From: Allobosea sp. 67-29
GTDB lineage: Bacteria > Pseudomonadota > Alphaproteobacteria > Rhizobiales > Beijerinckiaceae
DNA length: 64,000 nucleotides
Reading direction: 5' to 3'
Assembly (NCBI RefSeq): GCF_001898115.1
Contig: NZ_MKSQ01000029.1
Location: forward strand, 1 to 64,000
The notes beneath the pieces were generated by a model. That model worked only from the letters and a program-made list of their open reading frames with translations, did not search any database and was not told the DNA's origin. Positions 21,180 to 31,267 of the stretch are shown one piece after another; within the stretch, counting starts at the first letter, position 1; each line of letters opens with the position of its first letter. The translations under genes and the position numbers were made by a program.

Positions 21180-21371
21180 GGGTCCGACCTCGTTCTTGCT
21201 GATGACGCCGCCCTCATGCGCGATCCGGCCGGCCCGGACAAGTCCGAATGCGACGCCCGCATGACCGCTGGCGCCATCGGCGGGGGAGGACCCGCCCGCG
21301 CGGCTTGCGGGCCTCGGGACCGCCCGGTATCGACGGAGCGAGGGGTGGCCTGGCAGGAAGGGAACGGACAC

Positions 21372-22694
21372 GTGACGACCGGTTTCGCTCGCTTGCCCGA
21401 TGCGCCCGCCTTCCGTCTCGCCGATCTGCGCGTTCCCGCCTGCCTGATCGACGGCGATATCGCGGCCGATCGCAACGGGCTGGCGCGCATCGATCTCACC
21501 ATCGCGGATGGCCGGATCGAAACGATCGCGCCGATCGGCGTCATGGCTGCCGGAGCGGGACCGACACTCGATCTCGACGGTGGCATCGCGCTGCCGCGGC
21601 TGGTCGACTGCCACACCCATCTCGACAAGGGCCATATCTGGCCACGCAGCCCCAATCCGGACGGTACTTTTCCCGGCGCGCTGAAGACCGTCGGGGCCGA
21701 TCGCGAGGCGAACTGGTCGGCTGAAGATGTGCGGGCTCGAATGGATTTCTCCCTGCGTACCGCCTTTGCCCATGGTACCGCGGCGATACGGACTCATCTC
21801 GACTCGCTGGGCAAGCAGATCGGGATTTCCTGGCCGGTCTATGCCGAGCTGCGCTCCGAATGGGCCGGGCGCATCGCGCTTCAGGCTTCGCCGCTGTTCG
21901 GGGCCGATGCTGCGCTCGATCCATCGCATATGCAGGCGATCGTCGCTGCTGTGAAGGCTCATGGCGACGGCCTGCTCGGCTGCGTCACCTACATGATCCC
22001 GGAGCTCGACCGGGCTCTCGACATTCTCTTCCGGGCGGCGATCGAGAACGGCTTCGACCTCGATTTCCATGTCGACGAGACCAACGACCCTGCGGCACGC
22101 TCGCTGGAGCACATCGCGGATGCGGCTCTGCGCCATCGCTTTGAGGGCAGAATCCTCTGCGGACATTGCTGTTCGCTCGCCCTGCAGGCGCCGGAGGACG
22201 AGGCGCGGATCATCGCCAAGGTGCGCGAGGCAGGCATCGCCGTGGTCTCGCTGCCGCTGTGCAACATGTACCTGCAAGACCGGCAGCAAGGCCGCACGCC
22301 GCGCTGGCGCGGCGTCGCGGCGCTGCATGAACTGAAGGCCGCCGGCGTGCCGGTGATGATCGCCTCCGACAATACGCGCGATCCGTTCTACGCTTATGGC
22401 GACCTCGATCTCGTCGAGGTGCTGCGCGAGGGCACGCGCATTCTCCAGCTCGACCATTCCGGGCTCGATTGGGCCAACGCGGTGGCCCGGACGCCGGCGC
22501 AGGCGATGGGTGTCAAGGCCGGCGTCATCGCGGTGGCCGCGCCGGCCGATCTCATCCTGACGCGGGCGCGCGGCTGGACCGAACTCTTCTCCCGGCCGCA
22601 GGCCGATCGCACGGTGCTGGTTTCGGGGCGGGCGGTCGACCGGACCTTGCCGGACTATCGCGAACTCGACCATCTGATGGGCCAAGCATCATGA
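21372..22694 (+). CDS. Cytosine deaminase-like amidohydrolase
   Basis: A 440-residue metal-dependent hydrolase of the CodA branch of the amidohydrolase superfamily. The first metal site is [10 protein letters not shown] (His81, His83), then [16 protein letters not shown] with a further His, and [19 protein letters not shown], which closely follows the CodA pattern for the metal Asp. The start is a GTG at 21372 with GGAAGGGA eight bases upstream. Its stop overlaps the next gene's ATG. The neighbours (FAD oxidase, quinone reductase) suggest catabolism of a cyclic N-heterocycle or related amide rather than simple cytosine salvage; this is inference. Confidence 0.82.
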   Translation: MTTGFARLPDAPAFRLADLRVPACLIDGDIAADRNGLARIDLTIADGRIETIAPIGVMAAGAGPTLDLDGGIALPRLVDCHTHLDKGHIWPRSPNPDGTFPGALKTVGADREANWSAEDVRARMDFSLRTAFAHGTAAIRTHLDSLGKQIGISWPVYAELRSEWAGRIALQASPLFGADAALDPSHMQAIVAAVKAHGDGLLGCVTYMIPELDRALDILFRAAIENGFDLDFHVDETNDPAARSLEHIADAALRHRFEGRILCGHCCSLALQAPEDEARIIAKVREAGIAVVSLPLCNMYLQDRQQGRTPRWRGVAALHELKAAGVPVMIASDNTRDPFYAYGDLDLVEVLREGTRILQLDHSGLDWANAVARTPAQAMGVKAGVIAVAAPADLILTRARGWTELFSRPQADRTVLVSGRAVDRTLPDYRELDHLMGQAS

Positions 22695-24115
22695 CGACCC
22701 GCTACGACATCGCCGCGCTGAAGACCCGTCTCGTGGGCATCCGCACGGAGGAGAACCCCGCGCTGGTGAAGCAGAAGAGCCGCGACTTTTTCTGGTATTC
22801 GCCGGTGCTCAAGCGCCAGCTCGACCATGTCGTCGCCGATATCGTGATCTCGCCGGTGAGCGAGACGGAGGTGGTTCAGGTGCTCGCCGCCTGCCACGAG
22901 CTCGGCATTCCCGTGACGCCACGCGGCACTGGCACCGGCAATTACGGTCAGGCCATGCCGTTGTCAGGCGGCGTGCTGCTCGACCTCTCGGGCTTCAACA
23001 AGGTCAAGGAGATCGCTGCCGGCCGTTATGTCGCCGAGCCCGGCGCGATCATGGCCCGGATCGACGACGAGACGCGCGCGCATTCGCGGCAGGAATTGCG
23101 TCTGCACCCCTCGACCTACCAGACGGCCTCGATCGGCGGCTTCATCGCCGGCGGTTCGGGCGGCGTCGGCTCGATCAAATGGGGTGGCCTGCGCGACTGG
23201 GGCAACATCATCCGGCTCAAGGTCGCGACGATGGAGGCAAACCCGCGCATCCTCGAATTCTCCGACGAGGATTTGCACAAGGTCGCCCATGCCTATGGCA
23301 CCAACGGCATCATCACCGAGGTCGAGATGCCGCTCGGCCCGGCCTATGACTGGGTCGACGTCATCGTTGGCTTCGAGAATCTGCGCGCCGCGACCGAGTT
23401 CGCCAATGCGGTCGGCGAGCAGGACGGGCTCGCGCTCAAGAACCTCTGCGTCGTCGCTGCGCCCGCGCCGCATGACTACTTCCTGCGCCACCGCAAGTTC
23501 CTGCCGCGCGACAGCCATCTCGTCATCGTCATGGCCGCAGATTTCGCGGTCGACGCGCTCTGCGCCTATGCGCGGCGCTTCAAGGGCGCGGAGCTGCTGC
23601 TGCGCACCGACAAGCTCTCGCCGGAGGACGCCAAGGGCCTGCCGCCGGCCTACGAGCTCGGCTGGAACCACACGACGCTCAGGGCTTTGCGCGTCGACCC
23701 GGCGATCACCTATCTGCAGGTGCTCTATCCCTTCCCCAACCAGGTCGATCTGGTGGACAAGATCCATGCCCGCTTCGGCGACGAGGTGACCTGCCATCTC
23801 GAATTCGTGCGCTTCGACGGCAAGATCACCTGTTTCGGCCTGCCGCTGGTGCGCTTCACCACGGAGGAGCGGCTGGAGGAGATCATGACGATCCACGAGG
23901 AGATGGGCGCGCCGATCTTCAATCCGCATCGCTACACGCTGGAGGAGGGCGGCATGAAGCAGACCGACGAGACGCAGCTCGCCTTCAAGCGCGAGGCCGA
24001 CCCGCAGGGTCTGCTCAACCCCGGCAAGATGATCGCCTGGGAGGATCCGAGCTACGATTACCGCTCCGGCAAGACCTTCCTGTTCCGCAGTCTCGCCGAA
24101 GCCGGCGTCGGCTAA
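22691..24115 (+). CDS. FAD-binding oxidoreductase (GlcD/VAO type)
   Basis: A 474-residue flavoenzyme of the vanillyl-alcohol-oxidase fold. The FAD_binding_4 domain shows ISPVSETEVVQVLAAC, PRGTGTGNYGQAMPLSGG, VAEPGAI and SIGGFIAGGSGGVGSIKWG, which hold the flavin diphosphate. The C-terminal part ends with KREADPQGLLNPGKMI, the standard tail of these oxidases. The ATG overlaps the amidohydrolase TGA (ATGA), implying translational coupling and a joint pathway. The substrate is unknown; hydroxy-acids and related alcohols are usual for the family. Confidence 0.85.
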   Translation: MTTRYDIAALKTRLVGIRTEENPALVKQKSRDFFWYSPVLKRQLDHVVADIVISPVSETEVVQVLAACHELGIPVTPRGTGTGNYGQAMPLSGGVLLDLSGFNKVKEIAAGRYVAEPGAIMARIDDETRAHSRQELRLHPSTYQTASIGGFIAGGSGGVGSIKWGGLRDWGNIIRLKVATMEANPRILEFSDEDLHKVAHAYGTNGIITEVEMPLGPAYDWVDVIVGFENLRAATEFANAVGEQDGLALKNLCVVAAPAPHDYFLRHRKFLPRDSHLVIVMAADFAVDALCAYARRFKGAELLLRTDKLSPEDAKGLPPAYELGWNHTTLRALRVDPAITYLQVLYPFPNQVDLVDKIHARFGDEVTCHLEFVRFDGKITCFGLPLVRFTTEERLEEIMTIHEEMGAPIFNPHRYTLEEGGMKQTDETQLAFKREADPQGLLNPGKMIAWEDPSYDYRSGKTFLFRSLAEAGVG

Positions 24116-24120
24116 ACACC

Positions 24121-24702
24121 ATGCGGGTCCTTGTCCTTTATGCTCATCCTGTGCCGGAAAGCTTCGGCGCCGCCGTCCATGCGACGGTGATCGCCAGCCT
24201 GAAGGCGGCAGGGCACGAGGTCGACGATTGCGATCTCTATGCCGAGGGCTTCGACCCGTTGCTGAGCCGGGAGGAAAGGCGCGGTTATCACGATACGGCC
24301 AGCAACACATTGCCGGTTGCCGGCTATGTCGAGCGTGTGAAGCGCGCCGAAGCGCTGGTGCTGTGCTTCCCGGTCTGGAATTTCGGCTACCCGGCCATGC
24401 TGAAGGGGTTTTTCGACCGCGTCTTCCTGCCCGGCGTCTCCTTCGATCTCGCCGGCGGCAAGGTCACGCCGGCGCTCGGCAACATCCGCAAGCTCGCTGC
24501 CGTGACGACTTACGGGGCCTCGCGCTGGACCGCTTTCCTGATGGGAGATCCGCCGCGACGGCTGGTTCGCCGGGCGCTGCGCGCGGTCTGCCATCCCCTG
24601 GCGCGGACGCTTTATCTGGCGCATTACGACATGAACCGCGCGACGCCGGAGAGCCGTGCCGCTTTCCTGCAAAAAGTCGCGGCCAAAGTCGCAGTCTTTT
24701 AG
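24121..24702 (+). CDS. NAD(P)H quinone oxidoreductase, flavodoxin-like fold (KefF/MdaB type)
   Basis: A 193-residue FMN/FAD-dependent NAD(P)H oxidoreductase. The N-terminal nucleotide-binding strand and loop are VLVLYAHPVPESFGAAVHA, and the flavin-contact region is VLCFPVWNFGYPAMLKGFFDRVFLPG, both typical of the flavodoxin_2 family. It starts 5 bases after the FAD oxidase stop, so it is the third gene of the amidohydrolase group. It could regenerate the flavin oxidase electron acceptor or detoxify quinones. The exact subfamily is uncertain. Confidence 0.85.
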   Translation: MRVLVLYAHPVPESFGAAVHATVIASLKAAGHEVDDCDLYAEGFDPLLSREERRGYHDTASNTLPVAGYVERVKRAEALVLCFPVWNFGYPAMLKGFFDRVFLPGVSFDLAGGKVTPALGNIRKLAAVTTYGASRWTAFLMGDPPRRLVRRALRAVCHPLARTLYLAHYDMNRATPESRAAFLQKVAAKVAVF

Positions 24703-24805
24703 GACCGACATCGCATTGTCATCTGTCTGTCATGTTCGCAGGCGAATAGGCAGCCGGCGAAGCGTCTTCCTTATCCGCGCAAGGATTCGCCCGAAGGACG
24801 GCCCC

Positions 24806-25288
24806 ATGACCAAGGCTCTCGAGAAAAGTGTCGGTCGCGCCCTGCTGGTCACGGCAAGGCTCCATCGCTCGCGGATGGGCGAACGGTTGAACGGGCTCGG
24901 CCTCTTCCCCGGCCAGGAACAGGCGCTGAAGGCGCTCCAGCCCGCCCCGATGACGATGGGCGAGCTCGCCTCGCTGCTCCGGGTCAAGCCGCCGACCGTC
25001 TCCAAGACCATCGGCAGACTCTCGTTGCAGGGGCTGGTGACCCGCGAAGGCGGCAACCGTGACGGCCGGCTGGTCCAGGTCGCGCTGACCGAGGCCGGGC
25101 AGAAGACCGCGGCGGAGCTCGATGCGGTCTGGAACGATGTCGAGGAGGAACTGCTCGACAAGCTCGACGGCAAGGAACGCAAGCAGTTGCGGAAGCTGCT
25201 GCGCAAGGCTGCCAAGGGGCTCTCCAAAGCCGGCGCCGACCATGACGACCCGGAGATCGACGGCGAAGAGGCCGATAGCGACGCCTGA
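24806..25288 (+). CDS. MarR-family transcriptional regulator
   Basis: A 160-residue winged-helix regulator. The recognition region MTMGELASLLRVKPPTVSKTIGRLSLQGLV and the basic wing REGGNRDGRLVQVALTEAG are clear MarR features, followed by a C-terminal dimerisation helix and an acidic tail. The start at 24806 has GAAGGA upstream. The upstream gap holds a direct TGTCAT repeat near 24718-24733 but no clean palindrome. It may control itself or the preceding amidohydrolase group. Confidence 0.88.
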   Translation: MTKALEKSVGRALLVTARLHRSRMGERLNGLGLFPGQEQALKALQPAPMTMGELASLLRVKPPTVSKTIGRLSLQGLVTREGGNRDGRLVQVALTEAGQKTAAELDAVWNDVEEELLDKLDGKERKQLRKLLRKAAKGLSKAGADHDDPEIDGEEADSDA

Positions 25289-25382
25289 TTGACGCATGGA
25301 ACGCATGCGTCTCCGTGCTGGCAGGGCCGGTCAAATCGGTTAAATCTGCTCGCATCATTCGCTCAGAGCATAGCGAGGCGGC

Positions 25383-26309
25383 TTGCCTGCGCCTTCCCCT
25401 TCTCTCGACGAGGCGCGCCGCGCGCGGCTGACGGCCATCGGGCTGATGTGCGCGGCCGTGCTCTGTTTCGCCCTGCTCGACACCAACGCCAAATGGCTCG
25501 GCCTCAACGGCATGGATCCGCTGATGGTGAGCTTCGGGCGCTACGGCGTCAGCGTGCTGCTGGTCTCCTTCCTGATCAATCCCTGGAGCCATCCCGGCGT
25601 CCTGAGGACGAAGCGGCCCTGGCTGCAGTTCTTCCGCTCGCTGATGCTGCTCGGCTCGACCGTGCTGAACTTCTTCGCCCTGCGCTATCTCCAGTTGGCC
25701 GAGACGATCTCGATCATGTTCGCGGGGCCGTTCCTGGTCGCACTCGCCTCCGGCCCGCTGCTGGGCGAGTGGCCGGGGCCGCGCCGCCTGGTCGCGATCG
25801 GCATCGGCTTCCTGGGCGTGCTGGTGGTGACGCGTCCCGGCATCGGCGGGATGCACCCGGCGGCGCTGCTCTCGGTGCTCGGCTGCTTCTGCTACGCCTT
25901 CTACGTGCTCTCGACGCGGATGCTGGCCGGGTCCGATTCCTCCGAGACAACGATGGTCTATTCGGGGCTCGCCGGCACGCTCGCGCTGCTGCCCGTCTTG
26001 CCTTTCGTCTGGTCGGCGCCACAGAACCCCGTTGCCTGGGCGTCGCTGTTCGCCACCGGGTTCTTCGGCGCGGTCGGCCACTGGATGCTGATCCTGGCGC
26101 ACCGGCTGGCGCCGGCGACGGTGCTGGCGCCGTTCATGTACTCCCAGCTCGCCTGGATGGTGCTGATGGGCTGGCTCGTCTTCGGGCAGTGGCCCGACCG
26201 CTGGACCCTGGCCGGCGGCGGCATCGTCATCGCCTCCGGCCTGTATCTGCTCTATCGCGAGCGGGTGCGGCATGTGCCGGAAGAGGCGAGCTCGGTGCGG
26301 CTGGACTGA
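25383..26309 (+). CDS. EamA/DMT-family transporter
   Basis: A 308-residue drug/metabolite-type membrane transporter with about ten predicted helices in two EamA repeats. The first repeat opens with GLMCAAVLCFALLDTNAKWL and contains LGSTVLNFFALRYLQLAETI; the second runs through LLSVLGCFCYAFYVLSTRM and ends with WTLAGGGIVIASGLYLLYRERV. The start used is a TTG at 25383; the first in-frame ATG at 25447 would cut into helix 1, so the TTG is preferred. Exporters of this type move amino acids, metabolites or drugs; the substrate is not deducible. Confidence 0.85.
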   Translation: MPAPSPSLDEARRARLTAIGLMCAAVLCFALLDTNAKWLGLNGMDPLMVSFGRYGVSVLLVSFLINPWSHPGVLRTKRPWLQFFRSLMLLGSTVLNFFALRYLQLAETISIMFAGPFLVALASGPLLGEWPGPRRLVAIGIGFLGVLVVTRPGIGGMHPAALLSVLGCFCYAFYVLSTRMLAGSDSSETTMVYSGLAGTLALLPVLPFVWSAPQNPVAWASLFATGFFGAVGHWMLILAHRLAPATVLAPFMYSQLAWMVLMGWLVFGQWPDRWTLAGGGIVIASGLYLLYRERVRHVPEEASSVRLD

Positions 26310-26488
26310 GAGATTCCTCGCCAGGTCTACCGCGGCGGCCGACTGACGGCGCTGTTCTGCGCTTCCGGTGCTCACATACGGCAGTACGCTCCGCTCCGGT
26401 TCTCGAAAAACTCCGCCATTCGGCTGACCACAGCGACTTGGCGAGCAGTCTCCGACGCGAGCTCATTCGCGACAACGATCGGAGTCTC

Positions 26489-28453
26489 TCAGACCGTGAC
26501 CTGCGTTCCCACCTCGACGACGCGGCCGGTCGGGATCTGGAAGAAGTTGGTCGCGTCGGTCGCGCTCTTGGTCAGGCTGATGAACAGGTTGTCCTGCCAG
26601 ACCGGCATGCCCGACTGCGGCGAAGGCTTGATCGAGCGGCGCGACAGGAAGAACGAGGTCGACATGATGTCAAACTTGAAGCCCTGCTTGCGCAGCATGG
26701 CGAGCCCCTTCGGCACGTTCGGGCTTTCCATGTAGCCATAGACGAGGTCGACCCGCCAGAAATCGTCGGTGATGCGGGAGAGGCGCACGCGCTCCTCCTC
26801 GGCAACGCGTGGCGTGTCGGCGGAGCGCACGGTCAGGATGACATTGCGCTCGTGCAGGACCTTGTTGTGCTTGAGGTTGTGCAGCAGCGAGGCCGGCGCC
26901 GTCTCCGGATCGCTGGTGAGGAAGACCGCCATGCCCTTGACGCGCGCGGGCGGGCTCTTGGAGAGCATCGCGACGAGCTCGAGCAGCGGCACGTCGGTCT
27001 TGCGGGTCTTGTCGAACAGGATCTTGGTGCCGCGCATCCAGGTCCACATCACCAGCACCAGCGCCATGGCCAAAAGCACCGGCACATAGCCGCCATGGAA
27101 CAGCTTCAGCATGTTGGCCGAGAAGAAGGCGAGGTCGACCGCCAGGAACGGCAGGATGATCGCGACCGTGGCGGGCAGGCCCCAGCCCCAGTGGCGGCGG
27201 ATCACGATCGCGGCGAGCAGCGAGGACACCACCATCGTGCCGAAGACCGAGATGCCGTAGGCGTGGGACAGGCTCGACGAATTGCGGAACGACCAGACCA
27301 GGATCAGCACGACGACGAGCAGCATGTGATTGACGCGCGGCACATAGATCTGGCCCGAGGTCTGCTCCGAGGTGTGGCGGATGTCCATGCGCGGCAGCAG
27401 GCCGAGCTGGATGGCCTGGCGCGTCAACGAGAAGGCGCCGGTGATCACGGCCTGGCTCGCGATGATGGTGGCGACCGTCGCGAGGATGACGAAGGGCAGC
27501 AGGAAGCCTTGCGGCGCGAGCTTGTAGAACGGGTTGTCGATGGCGCTCGGGTCAGACAGGATCAGCGCGCCCTGGCCGAGATAGTTGAGCCACAACGCCG
27601 GGAAGACGACATAGAGCCAGGCGCCGCGAATGGGGCCGCGGCCGAAATGGCCCATGTCGCCATAGAGCGCCTCGGCCCCGGTCACGGCGAGGCAGACCGA
27701 GCCGAGAACCGCCAGCGAGACGCCGGCATGATCATGGAAGAAGAGCAGGGCGTAATAGGGGTTGATCGAGCGGAAGACGCTGAGATCGTCGGCGATGTGG
27801 TAGATGCCGAGCCCAGCCAGCGTCGCGAACCAGATGAGCATGATCGGGCCGAAAAAGGCCGCGACCTTCTGCGTGCCGTGGCTCTGGACGAGGAAGAGAC
27901 CGATCAGGATCGCCGAGGCGAGCCAGAGGATGTAGTCGTCGAGCACCGGGGTGACGAGCTTGACGCCCTCGACCGCCGAGAGGACGGAGATGGCCGGCGT
28001 GATGACCGTGTCGCCATAGAACAGCCCGGCGCCGATCATGCCGAGCAGCAGGGCGAGGCGGCTGCGATTGCGGCCGAGCGCGCGCTGGGCCAGGGCGACG
28101 AGCGTCAGGATGCCGCCTTCGCCGTTATTGTCGGCCCGCATCAAGAGAACGACATATTTCAGCGTCACCACGATGACGAGCGACCAGAGAATCAGCGAGA
28201 GGACGCCGATGACCACGGTCGGAGGCACAGAGGCGTTCTCGACGCCACCCGTCGCGGCGAGGATGGTCTCGCGCAGCGCGTAGAGCGGGCTCGTGCCGAT
28301 GTCGCCATAGACGACGCCGAGCGCGCCGAGCGCCAGCGCGGCGAAGCCATGCTTGCCGTGGCCGTGCCCGCCGGCGCTGCCGTTGCCGTCGTCCAGACCG
28401 AAACGCGAATCTTCCGGCCTGACGGTCGAAAGACCCGTTTGTTCATGCCCCAT
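26489..28453 (-). CDS. kup: Low-affinity potassium transporter Kup
   Basis: A 654-residue K+/H+ symporter of the KUP family. The conserved start of the membrane domain is [20 protein letters not shown], followed by about 12 helices with [14 protein letters not shown] and [25 protein letters not shown], and a cytoplasmic C-terminal domain with [26 protein letters not shown] His/Gly-rich head (GGHGHGKHG, about 28-36) precedes helix 1. The ATG at 28453 is used. It follows ispG on the same strand by 78 bases and seems to be its own unit. The gap 26310-26488 after it shows no feature. Confidence 0.95.
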   Translation of the reverse strand: MGHEQTGLSTVRPEDSRFGLDDGNGSAGGHGHGKHGFAALALGALGVVYGDIGTSPLYALRETILAATGGVENASVPPTVVIGVLSLILWSLVIVVTLKYVVLLMRADNNGEGGILTLVALAQRALGRNRSRLALLLGMIGAGLFYGDTVITPAISVLSAVEGVKLVTPVLDDYILWLASAILIGLFLVQSHGTQKVAAFFGPIMLIWFATLAGLGIYHIADDLSVFRSINPYYALLFFHDHAGVSLAVLGSVCLAVTGAEALYGDMGHFGRGPIRGAWLYVVFPALWLNYLGQGALILSDPSAIDNPFYKLAPQGFLLPFVILATVATIIASQAVITGAFSLTRQAIQLGLLPRMDIRHTSEQTSGQIYVPRVNHMLLVVVLILVWSFRNSSSLSHAYGISVFGTMVVSSLLAAIVIRRHWGWGLPATVAIILPFLAVDLAFFSANMLKLFHGGYVPVLLAMALVLVMWTWMRGTKILFDKTRKTDVPLLELVAMLSKSPPARVKGMAVFLTSDPETAPASLLHNLKHNKVLHERNVILTVRSADTPRVAEEERVRLSRITDDFWRVDLVYGYMESPNVPKGLAMLRKQGFKFDIMSTSFFLSRRSIKPSPQSGMPVWQDNLFISLTKSATDATNFFQIPTGRVVEVGTQVTV

Positions 28454-28531
28454 TCGGGATCTCCGCGCGTGCTGCAGTGCAGCGCAAGGCCGGGGCCTCT
28501 AGCATAATGCGGACGACAGGCAAAGGGATGG

Positions 28532-29806
28532 TCAACTCGCCGCGCCGCGCCCGGCGCCGAAGCGGCGCGTCACATACTCGGCTACCATGCCCTTGAACTC
28601 CTCCGCGATTCCGGCGCCCCGCAGGGTCGCGACCTTCTTGCCGTCGACGAAGACGGGGGCCGTCGGGGCCTCGCCCGTGCCCGGCAGCGAGATGCCGATA
28701 TCGGCATGCTTCGACTCGCCGGGACCGTTCACGATGCAGCCCATCACTGCGACGTTGAGCGTCTCGACGCCGGGATAGACTGTCTTCCATTCGGGCATGG
28801 AGCTGGAAATCCAGCTCTGGATATCCCGGGCCAGCTCCTGGAAAACGGTCGAGGTAGTGCGGCCGCAGCCGGGGCAGGCGGCGACGAGCGGCACGAAGGC
28901 GCGGAAGCCCATGGTCTGGAGCAGTTCCTGCGCCGTCTTGACCTCGAGCGTGCGGTCGCCGCCTGGCTCGGGGGTCAGCGAGAAGCGGATGGTGTCGCCG
29001 ATGCCTTCCTGCAGGAGGATGCCGAGCGCGGCCGAGGAGGCGACGATGCCCTTCGAGCCCATGCCGGCCTCGGTCAGGCCGAGATGGATGGCGTAGTTCG
29101 CGCGGCTCGCCAGCATGCGGTAGACCGTGATCAGGTCCTGCACGCCGGAGACCTTGGCGGAGAGGATGATGTATTCGCGGCCGAGGCCGAGCTCCTCGGC
29201 GCGCTCGGCCGAGAGCAGGGCGGACTGGACCATGGCCTCCCGCATGATGGCGCGGGCGTCGAGCGGCCGGGCTGAGCGGGCGTTCTCGTCCATCAGCGCC
29301 GTCAGCAGCTCCTGGTCGAGCGAGCCCCAGTTGGCGCCGATACGCACCGGTTTGCCGTGCTTGATCGCCATCTCGACGATCTGGGCGAACTGCTTGTCCT
29401 TCTTGTCCTTGAAGCCGACATTGCCGGGGTTGATCCGGTACTTGGCCAGCGCCTCGGCGCAGGCCGGATGGTCGGCGAGCAGCTTGTGGCCGATATAGTG
29501 GAAGTCGCCGACCAGCGGCACGTCGATGCCGATGCGATCGAGGCGCTCACGGATCTTCGGCACCGCAGCGGCCGCCTCGTCGCGGTCGACGGTGATGCGG
29601 ACGAGCTCGGAGCCCTGGCGGGCGAGCGCTGCGACCTGCGCGACCGTCGCGGCAATGTCGGCGGTGTCCGTGTTGGTCATCGACTGGACGACGATGGGCG
29701 CGCCGCCGCCGACGGTGACATGGCCGACCTTGACCGGGACGGTGAGCTGGCGCGCCAGCGGGCCGGCATGCTCGGGGGTGAGGCTGGAGAAGGCGCGCTC
29801 GTTCAT
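28532..29806 (-). CDS. ispG: 4-hydroxy-3-methylbut-2-enyl diphosphate synthase IspG
   Basis: A 424-residue [4Fe-4S] enzyme of the non-mevalonate isoprenoid pathway; it converts methylerythritol cyclodiphosphate to HMBPP. The TIM-barrel half opens with [24 protein letters not shown] and contains [10 protein letters not shown] and NPGNVG; the cluster half has CPGCGRTT and [16 protein letters not shown] with the three cysteine ligands and a conserved Glu. Normal length. It follows the Zur gene by 13 bases on the same strand, so the two may be cotranscribed. Confidence 0.96.
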   Translation of the reverse strand: MNERAFSSLTPEHAGPLARQLTVPVKVGHVTVGGGAPIVVQSMTNTDTADIAATVAQVAALARQGSELVRITVDRDEAAAAVPKIRERLDRIGIDVPLVGDFHYIGHKLLADHPACAEALAKYRINPGNVGFKDKKDKQFAQIVEMAIKHGKPVRIGANWGSLDQELLTALMDENARSARPLDARAIMREAMVQSALLSAERAEELGLGREYIILSAKVSGVQDLITVYRMLASRANYAIHLGLTEAGMGSKGIVASSAALGILLQEGIGDTIRFSLTPEPGGDRTLEVKTAQELLQTMGFRAFVPLVAACPGCGRTTSTVFQELARDIQSWISSSMPEWKTVYPGVETLNVAVMGCIVNGPGESKHADIGISLPGTGEAPTAPVFVDGKKVATLRGAGIAEEFKGMVAEYVTRRFGAGRGAAS

Positions 29807-29819
29807 GCGGATTGCTCTA

Positions 29820-30368
29820 TCACGGAGCGACGCCGCGGCAATGCTCGCAGCGGCCGACGATCTCGACCATCTGGTGCGACGGCGCGAATTGCCGCGTCTC
29901 GGCGATCGCCGATACCGCTTTCTTCATCGCGGGCGAGGAATCCTCGTCGACGCCGCCGCAGACCTCGCAGATCAGGAAGGCGACGACCTCGTCGGCGCCA
30001 TGGCCGTGCAGGCAGGCGACATAGGCGTTGCGCGACGACAGGCGGTGGACGAAGCCCTGCTCGACGAGGAAGTCGAGCGCCCGGTAGATCGAGATCGGCG
30101 CGAGCCGGCGCCCGCCCGCCGGTGAAATGCGGTCCGCGAGGTCATAGGCTCCCACGGGCCGATGATCGGCATGAAGCGCCTCCAGCGCCTTGCGCCGGAT
30201 CGGCGTGAGGCGCAGGCCGCGCTCGCGGCAGATCCGCTCGGCGCGGGCAAGGGCCTGCGCCGCCTGCGCGCGATGATCCGTCGCATGGCGGCAGGGACCC
30301 TCGCCATGTCCGTGCGACGTATGGTCATGGTCGCCGTGATGGTGCGCGTTCGGCTGCATTTTCGTCAT
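29820..30368 (-). CDS. zur: Fur-family regulator, probable zinc uptake regulator Zur
   Basis: A 182-residue Fur-type repressor. The N-terminus is rich in histidine ([20 protein letters not shown] within residues 9-28), unusual for the family and a possible extra metal site. The winged helix contains [18 protein letters not shown] and [18 protein letters not shown]; the structural zinc site is two CxxC pairs, CEVCGG and CEHCRG. Zur rather than Fur is favoured by similarity of layout to alphaproteobacterial Zur (long HTH head, short C-terminus); no zinc transporter genes are adjacent. Start at 30368. Confidence 0.8.
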   Translation of the reverse strand: MTKMQPNAHHHGDHDHTSHGHGEGPCRHATDHRAQAAQALARAERICRERGLRLTPIRRKALEALHADHRPVGAYDLADRISPAGGRRLAPISIYRALDFLVEQGFVHRLSSRNAYVACLHGHGADEVVAFLICEVCGGVDEDSSPAMKKAVSAIAETRQFAPSHQMVEIVGRCEHCRGVAP

Positions 30369-30481
30369 GTTGCGTTGCGAAGACTCATCGGGCAACGTGC
30401 GGCGATATCCTGTCGGTGCATTGCCTTGTTCGGACCCGAACCTAAGCATTTTCTCCCCGATTGTCAGGAGCCTTGACGCTC

Positions 30482-31267
30482 ATGTTTCTCAAAGACCGTA
30501 CCGCCGCCATAACCGGCTCGACCTCCGGCATCGGCCTCGCCTACGCCCGCGCACTGGCCAAGGAAGGCGCCAACCTCGTCATCAACGGCATCATGGCGCC
30601 GGCCGATGCCGAGAAGCTGCGCGCCGATCTCGAGCAGGAATTCGGGGTCAAGGTCGTGTTCTCGCCGGCCGACATGACCAAGCCCGCCGAGATCGCCGGC
30701 TTCATCGCCGAGGGCGAGAAGGCCTTCGGCGCCATCGACATCCTGATCAACAACGCCGGTATCCAGTTCGTCTCGCCGATCGACGAGTTCCCGATCGAGA
30801 AATGGGACCAGATCATCGCGATCAACCTGTCCTCCGCCTTCCACACCATCCGCGCGGCGCTGCCGAAGATGAAGGAGAAGGGCTGGGGCCGCATCATCAA
30901 CACCGCATCCGCCCATGCCTTCGTCGCATCGCCGTTCAAGAGCGCCTACGTCGCCGCCAAGCACGGCATCGCAGGCCTGACCAAGACGGTGGCGCTGGAA
31001 GTCGCGACCAAGGGCATCACCGTCAACGCCATCGCGCCGGGCTATGTCTGGACGCCGCTGGTCGAGAAGCAGATTCCCGACACGATGAAGGCGCGCGGCC
31101 TGACCCGCGATCAGGTCATCAACGACGTGCTCCTCGACGCACAGCCGACCAAGGAGTTCGTCACGGTGGAGCAGGTCGCAGCGCTCGCCGTCTTCCTCTG
31201 CACCGACGGGGCGAAGTCGATCACCGGCGCGACGCTGCCGATGGATGGCGGCTGGACCGCGGCGTGA
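30482..31267 (+). CDS. bdhA: D-3-hydroxybutyrate dehydrogenase
   Basis: A 261-residue SDR that oxidises D-3-hydroxybutyrate to acetoacetate during poly-3-hydroxybutyrate use. The cofactor loop is TGSTSGIG (11-18), then INNAGIQFVSPI, catalytic Ser143, Tyr156 and Lys160 (YVAAK). The LVINGIM stretch after strand two, the SAHAFVASPFKSAY region and the DQVINDVLLDAQPTKEFV segment near the end are typical of this enzyme. A start at 30482 with AGGAG upstream is preferred over a TTG at 30461. Its TGA overlaps the GTG of the patatin gene. Confidence 0.93.
   Translation: MFLKDRTAAITGSTSGIGLAYARALAKEGANLVINGIMAPADAEKLRADLEQEFGVKVVFSPADMTKPAEIAGFIAEGEKAFGAIDILINNAGIQFVSPIDEFPIEKWDQIIAINLSSAFHTIRAALPKMKEKGWGRIINTASAHAFVASPFKSAYVAAKHGIAGLTKTVALEVATKGITVNAIAPGYVWTPLVEKQIPDTMKARGLTRDQVINDVLLDAQPTKEFVTVEQVAALAVFLCTDGAKSITGATLPMDGGWTAA

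Noticed and set aside
25289-28507. A 1072-codon open frame on the plus strand across the DMT gene and opposite kup
   Set aside because: Antisense shadow of kup plus an out-of-frame reading of the DMT gene; composition is Arg/Asp/Glu-rich without domains.
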